Origin: Streptomyces hyaluromycini
GTDB lineage: Bacteria; Actinomycetota; Actinomycetes; Streptomycetales; Streptomycetaceae
Direction: 5' to 3'
Assembly (NCBI RefSeq): GCF_002217755.1
Contig: NZ_BCFL01000016.1
Span: 1,346,319 to 1,410,318 of the forward strand
Length of the DNA stretch: 64,000 nt
The notes beneath the pieces are model-generated. The model had not been told where the DNA came from and made no database searches. It worked only from the letters and a program-made list of their open reading frames with translations. A program made the position numbers and the translations under genes. Below are positions 36,079 through 43,655 of the stretch, piece after piece (the stretch's first letter is position 1; each line of letters begins with the position of its first letter).

Positions 36079-36726
36079 TCAGTCCGCGAACCGGAACGTC
36101 GACGTGATCGCGTCGAAGATGTCGAAGAAGGAGTCGGCAAGGTCGAGGACCTGGCTGCTGCCGGCGACCAGGGCGACCTTGCCCTCCTGGCCGGGGACCG
36201 GGATGAACGTCTGCATCAGGACCGCGCGGATCGTGCGGTTGAGGCTGTCCTCCGGGATCGGGATGTCCTCGATGCCATAGGTGCGCGCGGCGGGGCCGAC
36301 GCCGGGGATGTCGACGGTCGTCACCTTGCGCCAGGAGTCGCCCTCCCGGTGGGCCTCCTTGGGAGCGAGCTGGGCAGCGATGGCGGCCGGGTCGTTGGAG
36401 AGGGGCGCGCCCTCGCGGGTACGGCCGCCGACCAGCGACACCGTGACCGAGCCGGTGATCGGGGTGTCCCCGCCGAAGCTCTCCGCCATGCAGCCGCAGT
36501 ACATCGCGCCCGACTTCCACGCGTCGGCCGCGGACCTGCGCAGGAAGCCGACGTACGTGTCCCGGTACTGCGCCAGCTCCGGGTACTGGGCGATGCGCTC
36601 GTTCACCATCCGCCGGATCGAGTCGTCCCGCGACTCCGGCCGCACGTCGAACTCCCACCACGACTCCGGCACCTTGATCCGGAATCCGCCGCGCTCGATC
36701 GTGAGCGTCTCCATGTAGCGGGCCAT
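36079..36726 (-). CDS. hypothetical protein, divergent from WXG100-like gene
   Basis: About 215 residues (ATG 36726; GTG 36738 and ATG 36714 are alternatives, with GGAGGGG upstream). It reads METLTIERGGFRIKVPESWW near the start, and later ITGSVTVSLVGGR, GPAARTYGIEDIPIPEDSLN and PGQEGKVALVAGSSQVLDLA. The mixture of beta-rich segments and late FFDIFDAITSTFRF suggests a soluble lipocalin- or chaperone-like fold, but no family is recognised. Its 5' end faces a WXG100-like gene with an 79-nt shared promoter region, so the two may act together. Confidence 0.65.
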   Translation of the reverse strand: MARYMETLTIERGGFRIKVPESWWEFDVRPESRDDSIRRMVNERIAQYPELAQYRDTYVGFLRRSAADAWKSGAMYCGCMAESFGGDTPITGSVTVSLVGGRTREGAPLSNDPAAIAAQLAPKEAHREGDSWRKVTTVDIPGVGPAARTYGIEDIPIPEDSLNRTIRAVLMQTFIPVPGQEGKVALVAGSSQVLDLADSFFDIFDAITSTFRFAD

Positions 36727-36805
36727 GCTGTACGCCACCCCTCCCCCGATGATCTGATATACGGTGCGGCCCAGACTACGAGACGCGCGAACGGGGGACG
36801 GTCAC

Positions 36806-37156
36806 GTGGGCAACGGCAAGAGCGATCTCGCCATACCGCTGAGCGAGCTTGAGGACTACGGCCGCAAGCTGCGCTCCATCAAGGAACGTCTCAACCACAC
36901 CAAGAAGATGTTCGAGTCCTACAAGGACGACGTCGGCAGCGGCACGGTCTACGACGCCCTCGACGACTTCGAGTCCAACTGGCACGACGGCCGCGAGGAC
37001 ATCACCAAGCAGATCGATTCGCTCGCCGACATGTCCGACACAGTGGTCCGCGAGTTCAAGAAGCTGGACGACGACCTCGCGAAGAAGGCGAAGGACGCGG
37101 TACGGCCGGAGGGGCAGCAGCAACCGCAGAGCGGTGGCGGAAACAAGGCGGAGTAG
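36806..37156 (+). CDS. WXG100/ESX-like helical protein
   Basis: A 116-residue, highly charged, wholly helical protein. Two helices (LSELEDYGRKLRSIKERLNH and REDITKQIDSLADMSDTVVR) flank a turn with NWHDGRED, a W-x-x-G pattern like that of WXG100 proteins. A disordered Gln/Gly tail follows (about 103-116). GTG at 36806 has GGGGGA upstream. No type VII ATPase (EccC) is in the window. It could be a secretion partner of the Rhs toxin, whose N-terminus has a similar helical region; this is inference. Confidence 0.7.
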   Translation: MGNGKSDLAIPLSELEDYGRKLRSIKERLNHTKKMFESYKDDVGSGTVYDALDDFESNWHDGREDITKQIDSLADMSDTVVREFKKLDDDLAKKAKDAVRPEGQQQPQSGGGNKAE

Positions 37157-37195
37157 TCCGTGTAGTCCGTGTAGTCCGCATAGTCCGAGTAGTCG
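37154..37195. repeat. 9-nt tandem repeat (five TAGTCCG units)
   Basis: TAGTCC(G) occurs at 37154, 37163, 37172, 37181 and, with one change, 37190, an exact 9-nt period. The first unit contains the TAG stop codon of the WXG100-like gene, so the array looks expanded from its 3' end. It ends 25 nt before the isochorismatase-family gene. Confidence 0.85.
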
Positions 37196-37220
37196 CGTTC
37201 CTTGCGGATAAGCTCACGGT

Positions 37221-37763
37221 ATGCCGGACACCGCACTGCTCGTCATCGACATGCAGCGTGCCCTGTTGAAGGACGCCTACGACGGTGACGTCTGCCTGGG
37301 GCGGGTCGCCGAGCTTGCGGATCGGGCCCGCGCGGCGGGGGTACCGGTCGTCTACCTACGGCAGCAGTTCGATCAGGTGCCCGCGGAGTGGCTGGAAGTC
37401 CATCCGACGCTGACGCCTCAGCCGGGGGACGTCGTCCTCGACAAGGACAGCGCGGACTCCTTCCTCGGCACGGCGCTCGGCGAGGTCCTGGCCGAACTGG
37501 CCGTACACCGTCTCGTCGTCACCGGCTACGCCTCCGACTACTGCGTCGACTCCATCAGCCGCAGCACCCTCTCCCACGGCTACGACCTCGTCCTCGTCGC
37601 CGACGGCCACACCACGATGGAACGCCCGGCCGGCGCCCGGCCCACGGCCGCACAGATCGTCGCGCACCACAACGGAATCTTCTCGGTCATCCAGTACGCG
37701 GGCAGGTCGGTCACCGTCGCTCCGGCGGCGGAGATCCGCTTCGACGCCTCACTCGCGAGCTGA
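37221..37763 (+). CDS. isochorismatase-family cysteine hydrolase
   Basis: A 180-residue hydrolase with the family's catalytic triad: Asp10 in LLVIDMQ, Lys75 in VLDKDSADSF and Cys108 in YASDYCVDSI. Members hydrolyse isochorismate, nicotinamide or other amides; the substrate cannot be told here. ATG at 37221. Its 3' end overlaps the convergent zinc-ribbon gene by 15 nt. Confidence 0.9.
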   Translation: MPDTALLVIDMQRALLKDAYDGDVCLGRVAELADRARAAGVPVVYLRQQFDQVPAEWLEVHPTLTPQPGDVVLDKDSADSFLGTALGEVLAELAVHRLVVTGYASDYCVDSISRSTLSHGYDLVLVADGHTTMERPAGARPTAAQIVAHHNGIFSVIQYAGRSVTVAPAAEIRFDASLAS

Positions 37764-38900
37764 ACGGCCGGCTTCGTCCACGATGTTCCATGCCTGCGGC
37801 AGCTCGACGCCGCAGAAGACGCAGACGAAGTCGGCCTCTCGGACGATGTTGTGTTCCGCGCAGGCCGGGCAGCGGCGGAACACCACCTCGTGTGTGAAGG
37901 CGGTGGGGCGGCGGAGCGGAATGCGGTCGAGTGCGCGGGCCACCGCAGGCCACGACGTGACGTCGGGGCAGTAGCCCGTCGACTGGTTGCTGACCTCGTC
38001 CACCGTCCAGCGACCCGCCTCGCGTACGCATACGAAGGTGATCTCCCCGGCGCCGAGTACGGCCGCTCCGCCCGCGCAGGCCACGTGCTCGCTACGGCGG
38101 GCGGCCAGCCGTAGCAACCCGTCGAGGCCAACGACGTACGTGAACGGTTCGGCCAGCTCAGCCTGTGACTGGCGTCCGGCCCACGACTCGAAGTCGACCA
38201 CGGACGCGATCCGGGTTCCGGTGGCCGTGGATTGCCGTGCCGTGACGGCGAGTTCGGCGGGGCCGACGTAGCGGTAGCCGCGCTCCGGTGGGCCCTCGCC
38301 GAGCAGTTCCTCCAGCGTCCCGTCGTACGACCGGAGTCCCGCCTTGACGTGGTCCGGAGTGGGTGAGTCCGGGCGGAGCACCGACGGCAGACGGGCGACT
38401 CGCCACATGCGGTGGACGTGGTGCGGGGTGACGTTCCCGGTCGGGTCCGCCAGGTCGCAGGCGTTGGCGAGGACCTCGGTGACCTGGGATGCGCCCGTGG
38501 CGGCGTCCGTACCGGCGTCGAGGGCGACCGCCACCAACATGTCCAGGAACTCGGTCAGTTGGAGGTCGGCCGCCATGCGGCACATGCGGCGTACGACCGA
38601 CGGCGACGGGTCGTGGAGGCTCTCGGTCCCCGTCACTCCGGCGGACCAGAGGACGAGGATCGGCGCGTACAGGTCGTAGTCCCGGAAGTAGCCCATCTCG
38701 TCGGCGGTCGCCCTGGCCTCGTCGCCGTCGAAGGCACAGAGCGAGCAGACGGCGGCGAAGAGGCCGTCCCACTGTTGCCGCCTGCCCTCCAGGAACTCGC
38801 CGACCGAGACATCGGCGAACGACCAGGTGCCGGTGGCGTTCAGCGCGCCCACGGCCACGACCGCCCCGAGCGGTGCGAACAGCTCGCGGGCGTATCTCAC
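37749..38900 (-). CDS. hypothetical protein with C-terminal zinc ribbon
   Basis: A 383-residue protein of unknown function. The N-terminal two-thirds is helical (GEFLEGRRQQWDGLFAAVCS, MAADLQLTEFLDMLVAVALD). The C-terminus carries a zinc ribbon, CPACAEHNIVREADFVCVFC. The start overlaps the DUF397 stop by 4 nt, so it is the third gene of a coupled HTH-DUF397 operon. It may be the effector or target of that regulator pair; no known domain confirms this. Confidence 0.75.
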   Translation of the reverse strand: MRYARELFAPLGAVVAVGALNATGTWSFADVSVGEFLEGRRQQWDGLFAAVCSLCAFDGDEARATADEMGYFRDYDLYAPILVLWSAGVTGTESLHDPSPSVVRRMCRMAADLQLTEFLDMLVAVALDAGTDAATGASQVTEVLANACDLADPTGNVTPHHVHRMWRVARLPSVLRPDSPTPDHVKAGLRSYDGTLEELLGEGPPERGYRYVGPAELAVTARQSTATGTRIASVVDFESWAGRQSQAELAEPFTYVVGLDGLLRLAARRSEHVACAGGAAVLGAGEITFVCVREAGRWTVDEVSNQSTGYCPDVTSWPAVARALDRIPLRRPTAFTHEVVFRRCPACAEHNIVREADFVCVFCGVELPQAWNIVDEAGRSARE

Positions 38901-39124
38901 TCGCCGGTGGCGGCCGCGTGGGAGAGGAAAGCCGTCCAGGTGGCGGGCGGGAAGGTGAGGTGGGGGCCGCGGAACGGAGTCGCGGTGTTCTTGGAGTCGC
39001 GGATATGGATGGTGACGGGGGTGGTGGCGACTTCGACGCAGGAGTCGCCTTCACTGCCACTGCTGTAACTGCTCTTGAACCACGTCAGACCGGAGGCGTC
39101 CTCGGCCGAGGTCCTGCGGATCAT
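38897..39124 (-). CDS. DUF397-family protein
   Basis: A 75-residue protein with the DUF397 signature: WFKSSYSSGSEGDSCVEVA, then IRDSKN, and a final WTAFLSHA. In Streptomyces such proteins partner an adjacent helix-turn-helix/DUF5753 regulator (WhiJ-type modules). It overlaps both neighbours by 4 nt. Confidence 0.92.
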   Translation of the reverse strand: MIRRTSAEDASGLTWFKSSYSSGSEGDSCVEVATTPVTIHIRDSKNTATPFRGPHLTFPPATWTAFLSHAAATGE

Positions 39125-39996
39125 GTCTCCCCCAGCAGTTGTTCGATGAAGGCCGTCGACTCACGTGGCGTGAGCGCCTGCGCCCGGATGATGCCATACC
39201 GCAGTTCAAGGATACGGAGCTGCTTCGAATCGGACACCGGTCGGCCGTTGGCCACTGCCGGCGAACGCCCCACCGCCGAGCCGTCCTCGGACTTCAGCAC
39301 CTCGATTCCGCCGTCGACCCCGGCGTGCTCGTCACGATCCATCGGCATCACCTGAAGCTCGACGTTCCGCAAGTGGCCTGCCTCCAGCAGGTGTTCCAGC
39401 TGCTGACGGAGCACCGCCCGCCCGCCGAGCGGACGCCGAAGCGTCCATTCCTCCAGCACGAAGCTGAGTTCGGGCGCCGGGTCCCGCTCGAAGACGGCCT
39501 TACGGGCCACGCGCGCGGCGATGAACCGCTCCACCTCGTCCCCGCTGTACGCCGGGCGACGCATCAGGAGCAGCCCGCGTGCGTATTCGGGCGTCTGCAA
39601 CAGCCCGTGGATGTGGAGCGGGTCGTAGAGCTGGAGCTCGACCGCCCGCGCCTCCAGCTGCGCCAGGTCACGCACCTTCTTGGGGTACCGAACCCGCCGT
39701 ACGTCCTCCTTCATCGCCGAGAGCAGCCCATCCGCCCCCAGCACCTCGTCCGCCCTGTCCAGATACTCCGGCCGGGGAATCCGCTTCCCGCCCTCGATCT
39801 TGTAGACCATGTCTTCCCCGTACCCGACCGCCACCCCGAACTCGGCGGCCCGCATCCCCACCGCCTCCCGCCGCAGCTTCAGCTGCCGCCCGACGGTCGC
39901 GATGACCGCGACGCCCCACTCGTCGTCGGGATCCACCTCCCAACCCGGCTCGTCCGCCTCGCTCTTGAGCCGCCCCACCGCACCGTCCACACTCAT
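39121..39996 (-). CDS. helix-turn-helix regulator with DUF5753 domain (WhiJ-type)
   Basis: A 291-residue XRE-family regulator. The HTH lies at about 33-90 (VIATVGRQLKLRREAVGMRA, then YGEDMVYKIEGGKRIPRPEY). The DUF5753-like ligand or partner domain follows (about 105-285; HIHGLLQTPEYARGLLL, FVLEEWTLRRPLGG, LRILELRYGI). ATG at 39996 has GGAGGGG upstream. It heads a three-gene operon with DUF397 and the zinc-ribbon protein. Confidence 0.92.
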   Translation of the reverse strand: MSVDGAVGRLKSEADEPGWEVDPDDEWGVAVIATVGRQLKLRREAVGMRAAEFGVAVGYGEDMVYKIEGGKRIPRPEYLDRADEVLGADGLLSAMKEDVRRVRYPKKVRDLAQLEARAVELQLYDPLHIHGLLQTPEYARGLLLMRRPAYSGDEVERFIAARVARKAVFERDPAPELSFVLEEWTLRRPLGGRAVLRQQLEHLLEAGHLRNVELQVMPMDRDEHAGVDGGIEVLKSEDGSAVGRSPAVANGRPVSDSKQLRILELRYGIIRAQALTPRESTAFIEQLLGET

Positions 39997-40499
39997 CCCG
40001 CACCCCTCCGTCGTACGACCGTGCCACGACGACGCCCTACCCGTACGGCCGCATTCGACAGCCCGGACAGCGCCGGACAAGCAGCGGACAGTGACCGTAC
40101 GCAACGACTCCGTCACTGTTCACGGTAGGCGCGCGCGGCCACGCGGAGTGACGTGAACTGGGGAATCTCCACCCCCCGACCGCCCGATCCGCGTCTTCGG
40201 CGTCACCGTCACGCGGTCCGCCGCGAGGCGGTGACGCCCGCCGCCAAGTAGTTAAGAAACCCAGGGAAATCCCCCTCCCCAACCCCACCCGCCTCCCCGC
40301 CGCCGCCCGTCACTCTCCGGAGTGAACATGGCCAACTGGGCTGGATTCGGTGCCGGTTGCCCGGCATATGCTCGCCGCGACAACACCGGGTGACGGCCAG
40401 GGCAACACACGGTCACCCGCGACGCACATACGACGGCCCCCGGCCGGGACTAGCGATCCCGATCGAGGGCCTGACCACCTAGGAAGTCAGACCTTCCCG
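39997..40499. other. 503-nt divergent intergenic region
   Basis: The region between the HTH regulator and the winged-helix gene holds no supported gene. It must contain both promoters, but no clear -35/-10 pair stands out. AGGAAG at 40481-40486 is the likely ribosome binding site of the plus-strand gene. Confidence 0.6.
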
Positions 40500-41345
40500 A
40501 TGGATGCACAGCACACTAGCGCGCCCTCGCGCGCCCGGTCAGCCGTTCCCGGGGCGAACCCCTCGTCCGGGGTGACCCACGTCAACGTCCGGCTCACCAC
40601 GCGGTACACGGTGGTCGACAACCGCCTCCTCCAGCACCGCGGACTCTCCCTCACCGCGATCGGCCTCGCGGGCCACATCCAGTCGCTGCCGACCGGCGCC
40701 CGCGTGGACATCAAGTCGCTGACCGCGCGTTTCCCGGAAGGCGAGGTGCGGATCGCGGCGGCGCTGCGCGAACTGGAGGCCCACGGCTACCTGTCCCGGA
40801 CACGCGAGCGACTGCCGAACGGCCGGATGGTCTCGCGGACGGTGTCGTACAACCAGCCGATGGGGGCGGAGGACGTACGAGGGGTTACGCCACCACCACC
40901 GTCACCCCGCCCGAAGCGGACACAGCCTCCGCGCCCCTCGAAGCCACCGCTCCCGGAACCCGCCACCACCCCAGCCGATCCGACGCGCAGGCATACGGCC
41001 ACCGACCTCCTCTCCCGCCTCCACCACGAGGACCCCCGCCTCCTCCTCGCCGAACGCGAGGTGGTGCGGCTCGCCCCGGCCGTCGACGCCTGGCTCGAAC
41101 GCGGGGCCTCCCCCGAGGCCGTACGACGCGCCCTGACGTCCGGCCTCCCGGCCGAGCCGCTCCTCCGCCCAGCGGGCCTGGTGGCTCACCGCCTCACCGA
41201 GCACCTGCCACCGCCGTTGCCTCCCGCGCCGCCCCGCCCGCTCCCCTTCCAGGACTGCGACGGCTGCGACCGCCCGTTCCGCGCAGCCGGACCGGGACGC
41301 TGCCGGGACTGCCGTGCGCCCCAGCCGCTGCCAACGGCCTCCTGA
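40500..41345 (+). CDS. winged-helix DNA-binding protein with C-terminal zinc finger
   Basis: A 281-residue protein. Residues about 25-110 form a winged helix of the replication-initiator-like kind (YTVVDNRLLQHRGLSLTAIG, VRIAAALRELEAHGYL). A Pro-rich linker (about 120-165), a helical segment (RHTATDLLSRLHHEDPRLLL) and a terminal zinc finger (CDGCDRPF, CRDC) follow. ATG at 40500. Such proteins are common and conserved in Streptomyces; the target is unknown. Its stop is immediately followed, in the same frame, by an Rpn-like remnant. Confidence 0.85.
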   Translation: MDAQHTSAPSRARSAVPGANPSSGVTHVNVRLTTRYTVVDNRLLQHRGLSLTAIGLAGHIQSLPTGARVDIKSLTARFPEGEVRIAAALRELEAHGYLSRTRERLPNGRMVSRTVSYNQPMGAEDVRGVTPPPPSPRPKRTQPPRPSKPPLPEPATTPADPTRRHTATDLLSRLHHEDPRLLLAEREVVRLAPAVDAWLERGASPEAVRRALTSGLPAEPLLRPAGLVAHRLTEHLPPPLPPAPPRPLPFQDCDGCDRPFRAAGPGRCRDCRAPQPLPTAS

Positions 41346-42026
41346 CCAGCACCTGCCTACACCGACCTGACGGAAATCCGCCCCCTGGAACGCCGGGTGG
41401 ACACCCTTCTCCGTCTGGACACGGCGGCCGACGGCAGCTTCCTGCTCGTCGTCTGCCGGGACAGGCACACGGCCACGTGGGCCACGCAGCAGTTCAGTAT
41501 CGGGCCACCCCAGTGGCCCACCCTCACCCTGCGTCCCCTCGTTCTGGGTCCGGACACCGTGCCCGTCATCGACACCCCGGAAGCAGCCGCCAAGGACATT
41601 CCGCTCGCGGTGCTGTCCTCCACGCTGCACAGCCGTGCCCCGGAGGCCGGTGCCAAACTGAAGTCACTGGCAGCCGCCCTGAAGGGCCCGCAGGCCGACG
41701 GCGAAGACACCGCGAGCATCTACATCGAGCTCACCGAACAAGGCCTGGACGAGACGCCGCCGGCCGCGGATCTCTGGAGGCACCTCATGGCCGTCGGCCT
41801 CTCCATCTTCCAGTCCCAGACGGCCCAGGCCCTGCGCGCCGAAGGCCTCTCCGAAGGTCTCTCCGAAGCCCTCCTCGTCGTTCTGAGCGGCCGTGGCGTC
41901 GACATCAGCGACGCAGCCCGCGACCGCATCACCTCCTGCGACGACCACGACACCCTCACCGCCTGGCTGACCCGGGCCGCCACGGCCACCACCAAGGCCG
42001 AGCTCTTCGCCGACGTGGAAGAGTGA
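41346..42026 (+). pseudogene. Rpn/PD-(D/E)XK-like protein, truncated and internally deleted
   Basis: An open frame of about 227 residues, possibly expressed from GTG at 41397 (209 residues). TDLTEIRPLERRVDTLLRLD continues into DGSFLLVVCRDRHTATWATQ. In family members, as I recall them, a stretch of 30-40 residues with the nuclease-core ESQ motif lies between those two parts, and an N-terminal region precedes them; both are missing here. The C-terminal part (PQWPTLTLRPLVLGPDTVPV, helical LSEGLSE repeat, SCDDHDTLTAWLTRA) is intact. There is no start codon at the upstream edge, and the frame abuts the preceding gene's stop. Confidence 0.6.
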
Positions 42027-42171
42027 GCAGCCCGAGAAAAAGGGCAGGTTAATTCCCGGTTATTCGGAATGAACAACCTCTGGAAATGCCGATCACGAAA
42101 GCCTGTGAGCCACCCTTTCAGATCATTTCCAAGCCCTTTGAATTACCTGGCCTTGGCTTTACCATCGCGCA

Positions 42172-43014
42172 ATGCGTATTTCCGAGGTCGAAGCAGCCAA
42201 CGCCCGCATGCTGGCCCACGCGCCATCGGTCCGGCCCGTTGCGACCGGGGACATCATCCGGGTGCACCGCAAGAAGTTTCCCTACCGGGGCTTCGTCGAG
42301 ATCGACTCTCCGTACTGTCCGCCGTTCGTGATGTTCTGCGTGAACGACGATGCGGTGGCCATGGACACCCTGTGGAACGGGACGTTCGGCTACGAGCCCG
42401 GCACGCTCGCCTCCTGGTCCCGGCTGGCCGCGCGGAGCACGACGATCGCCGATGTCGGCGCGCACGTCGGCTACTTCTCGATGATCGCCGCGCATGCCAA
42501 CCCGAAGGCGAAGGTGCACTCCTTCGAGCCGGTCGACCAGATCCACGCCCGGCTGTCGGTGAACGTCCGTTCCAACGGCGTCCAGAACGTCAAGCTCCAC
42601 CAGGCGGGCGTGTCGAGCGAGCCCGGCTGGGCCGACATCAGTGTCCGGTTCTCCGGGAACCTGCTGTCCACCGGCTCCACCTTGGAGGGCGCCGCACCCG
42701 ACGCCCAGCTCAAGCGCATTCCGCTGCTCACGCTGGACGAGGTGTTCGCCGAGACCAGGCTGGACCTCGTCAAGATCGACGTGGAGGGGCACGAGATGTC
42801 GGTGCTGCGCGGGGCCCGGCGGGTGCTGCGGCGCGACCGGCCGACCCTGGTGATGGAGGCCCTGGTCGACGCCGCCCTCGACGACCTCGTCGCCGAGTTC
42901 GAACCCCTCGGCTACGACGTCCACTGGATCGCCGAGCACGACGGTTCGCTGGTGCACTGGAAGGAACCCAGGCCGCCGCACACCCGCAACCTGCTCTTCG
43001 CGCCGCAGGCCTGA
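42172..43014 (+). CDS. FkbM-family SAM-dependent methyltransferase
   Basis: A 280-residue methyltransferase. The SAM-binding motif IADVGAHVGYFSMIAA is at about 95-112, and LDLVKIDVEGHEMSVLRGA, the FkbM signature, at about 200-218. An N-terminal region of about 90 residues precedes the Rossmann fold. ATG at 42172 lacks a clear ribosome binding site. Its stop codon lies directly at the edge of a peptidase fragment in another frame, so the gene appears to have been joined there by rearrangement. The substrate (often a glycan or polyketide hydroxyl) is unknown. Confidence 0.85.
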   Translation: MRISEVEAANARMLAHAPSVRPVATGDIIRVHRKKFPYRGFVEIDSPYCPPFVMFCVNDDAVAMDTLWNGTFGYEPGTLASWSRLAARSTTIADVGAHVGYFSMIAAHANPKAKVHSFEPVDQIHARLSVNVRSNGVQNVKLHQAGVSSEPGWADISVRFSGNLLSTGSTLEGAAPDAQLKRIPLLTLDEVFAETRLDLVKIDVEGHEMSVLRGARRVLRRDRPTLVMEALVDAALDDLVAEFEPLGYDVHWIAEHDGSLVHWKEPRPPHTRNLLFAPQA

Positions 43015-43469
43015 GCGGCGCACGCCTGACGGACACGCCGTACGTCGCCTACTCCAAGCGCGCCCGCAACGACCCGGCCGACCCGGCCGAGCACACCCGC
43101 CCCGAGCCGATCCCCGTGAACCCCTCGCCCAAGCCCCGCTCCACCGGCCCGGTCGCCCTGCTCACCGGCGGCTCCACCGTCAGCGCCGGCGAGACCTTCA
43201 CCCAGGCCCTGATCGACCGCCCCGGCCGTACGGTCCGCATCGGCCGGCCGACCCAGGGCGTCTTCTCGGACGTCATGACCCGCGGCCTCCCCGACGGCAT
43301 GGCGGTCTGGCTCCCGAACGAGGAGTACCTGACACGGGACGACCACACCTTCGACGGGACCGGGATCCCGCCGCAGATCGGCGAACCGGTCTTCACGGAC
43401 GAGGAGTTCACGAAGGGGCGGGACTCCGCGTTCGACCGGGCGGTGGCGCTGCTGCGGTCCGCCCGCTGA
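43015..43469 (+). pseudogene. S41-family peptidase, C-terminal fragment
   Basis: About 151 codons without a proper start. VALLTGGSTVSAGETFTQAL is the segment bearing the catalytic serine of tail-specific (S41) proteases, and IGRPTQGVFSDVMTRGLPDG and FDGTGIPPQIGEPVFTDEEF match the usual C-terminal sequences. The PDZ-like and N-terminal parts are absent; the FkbM gene ends exactly where homology begins. Likely non-functional. Confidence 0.75.
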
Positions 43470-43476
43470 CCCTCGC

Positions 43477-43655
43477 CTAGGGCCTGTCTGACAATTCCCG
43501 TCGTCGCCCGGAGGGCGGCCTCGCGGCGTCAGGTGCGTGCTCTCGGCGTGCCGGGCGTAGGCCCTCGTACTGGACGTACTTGGGTCTGCGCCCGGTGCGG
43601 CGAGAGTGCGTGCATGGCGTCGCGAGGCAGACGGGAATTGTCAGACAGGCCCTAG
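43477..43655. mobile_element. 179-bp palindromic MITE-like element
   Basis: The ends are perfect 26-bp inverted repeats (43477-43502 and 43630-43655) starting CTAGGGCCTGTCTGACAATT. The interior is an imperfect palindrome as well: CCTCGCGGCGTCAGGTGCGT on the left matches the reverse complement of the right arm (CCTCGCGACGCCATGCACGC). No open reading frame is inside, so it would need a transposase in trans. It lies between the S41 fragment and the GH115 gene, and its terminal CTAG supplies that gene's TAG stop (43652-43654). Confidence 0.85.

Noticed and set aside
36806..37156. Reading the WXG100-like gene as evidence of a complete type VII secretion system here.
   Set aside because: No EccB, EccC, EccD, EccE or mycosin gene is in the window; only possible substrates or partners are seen.
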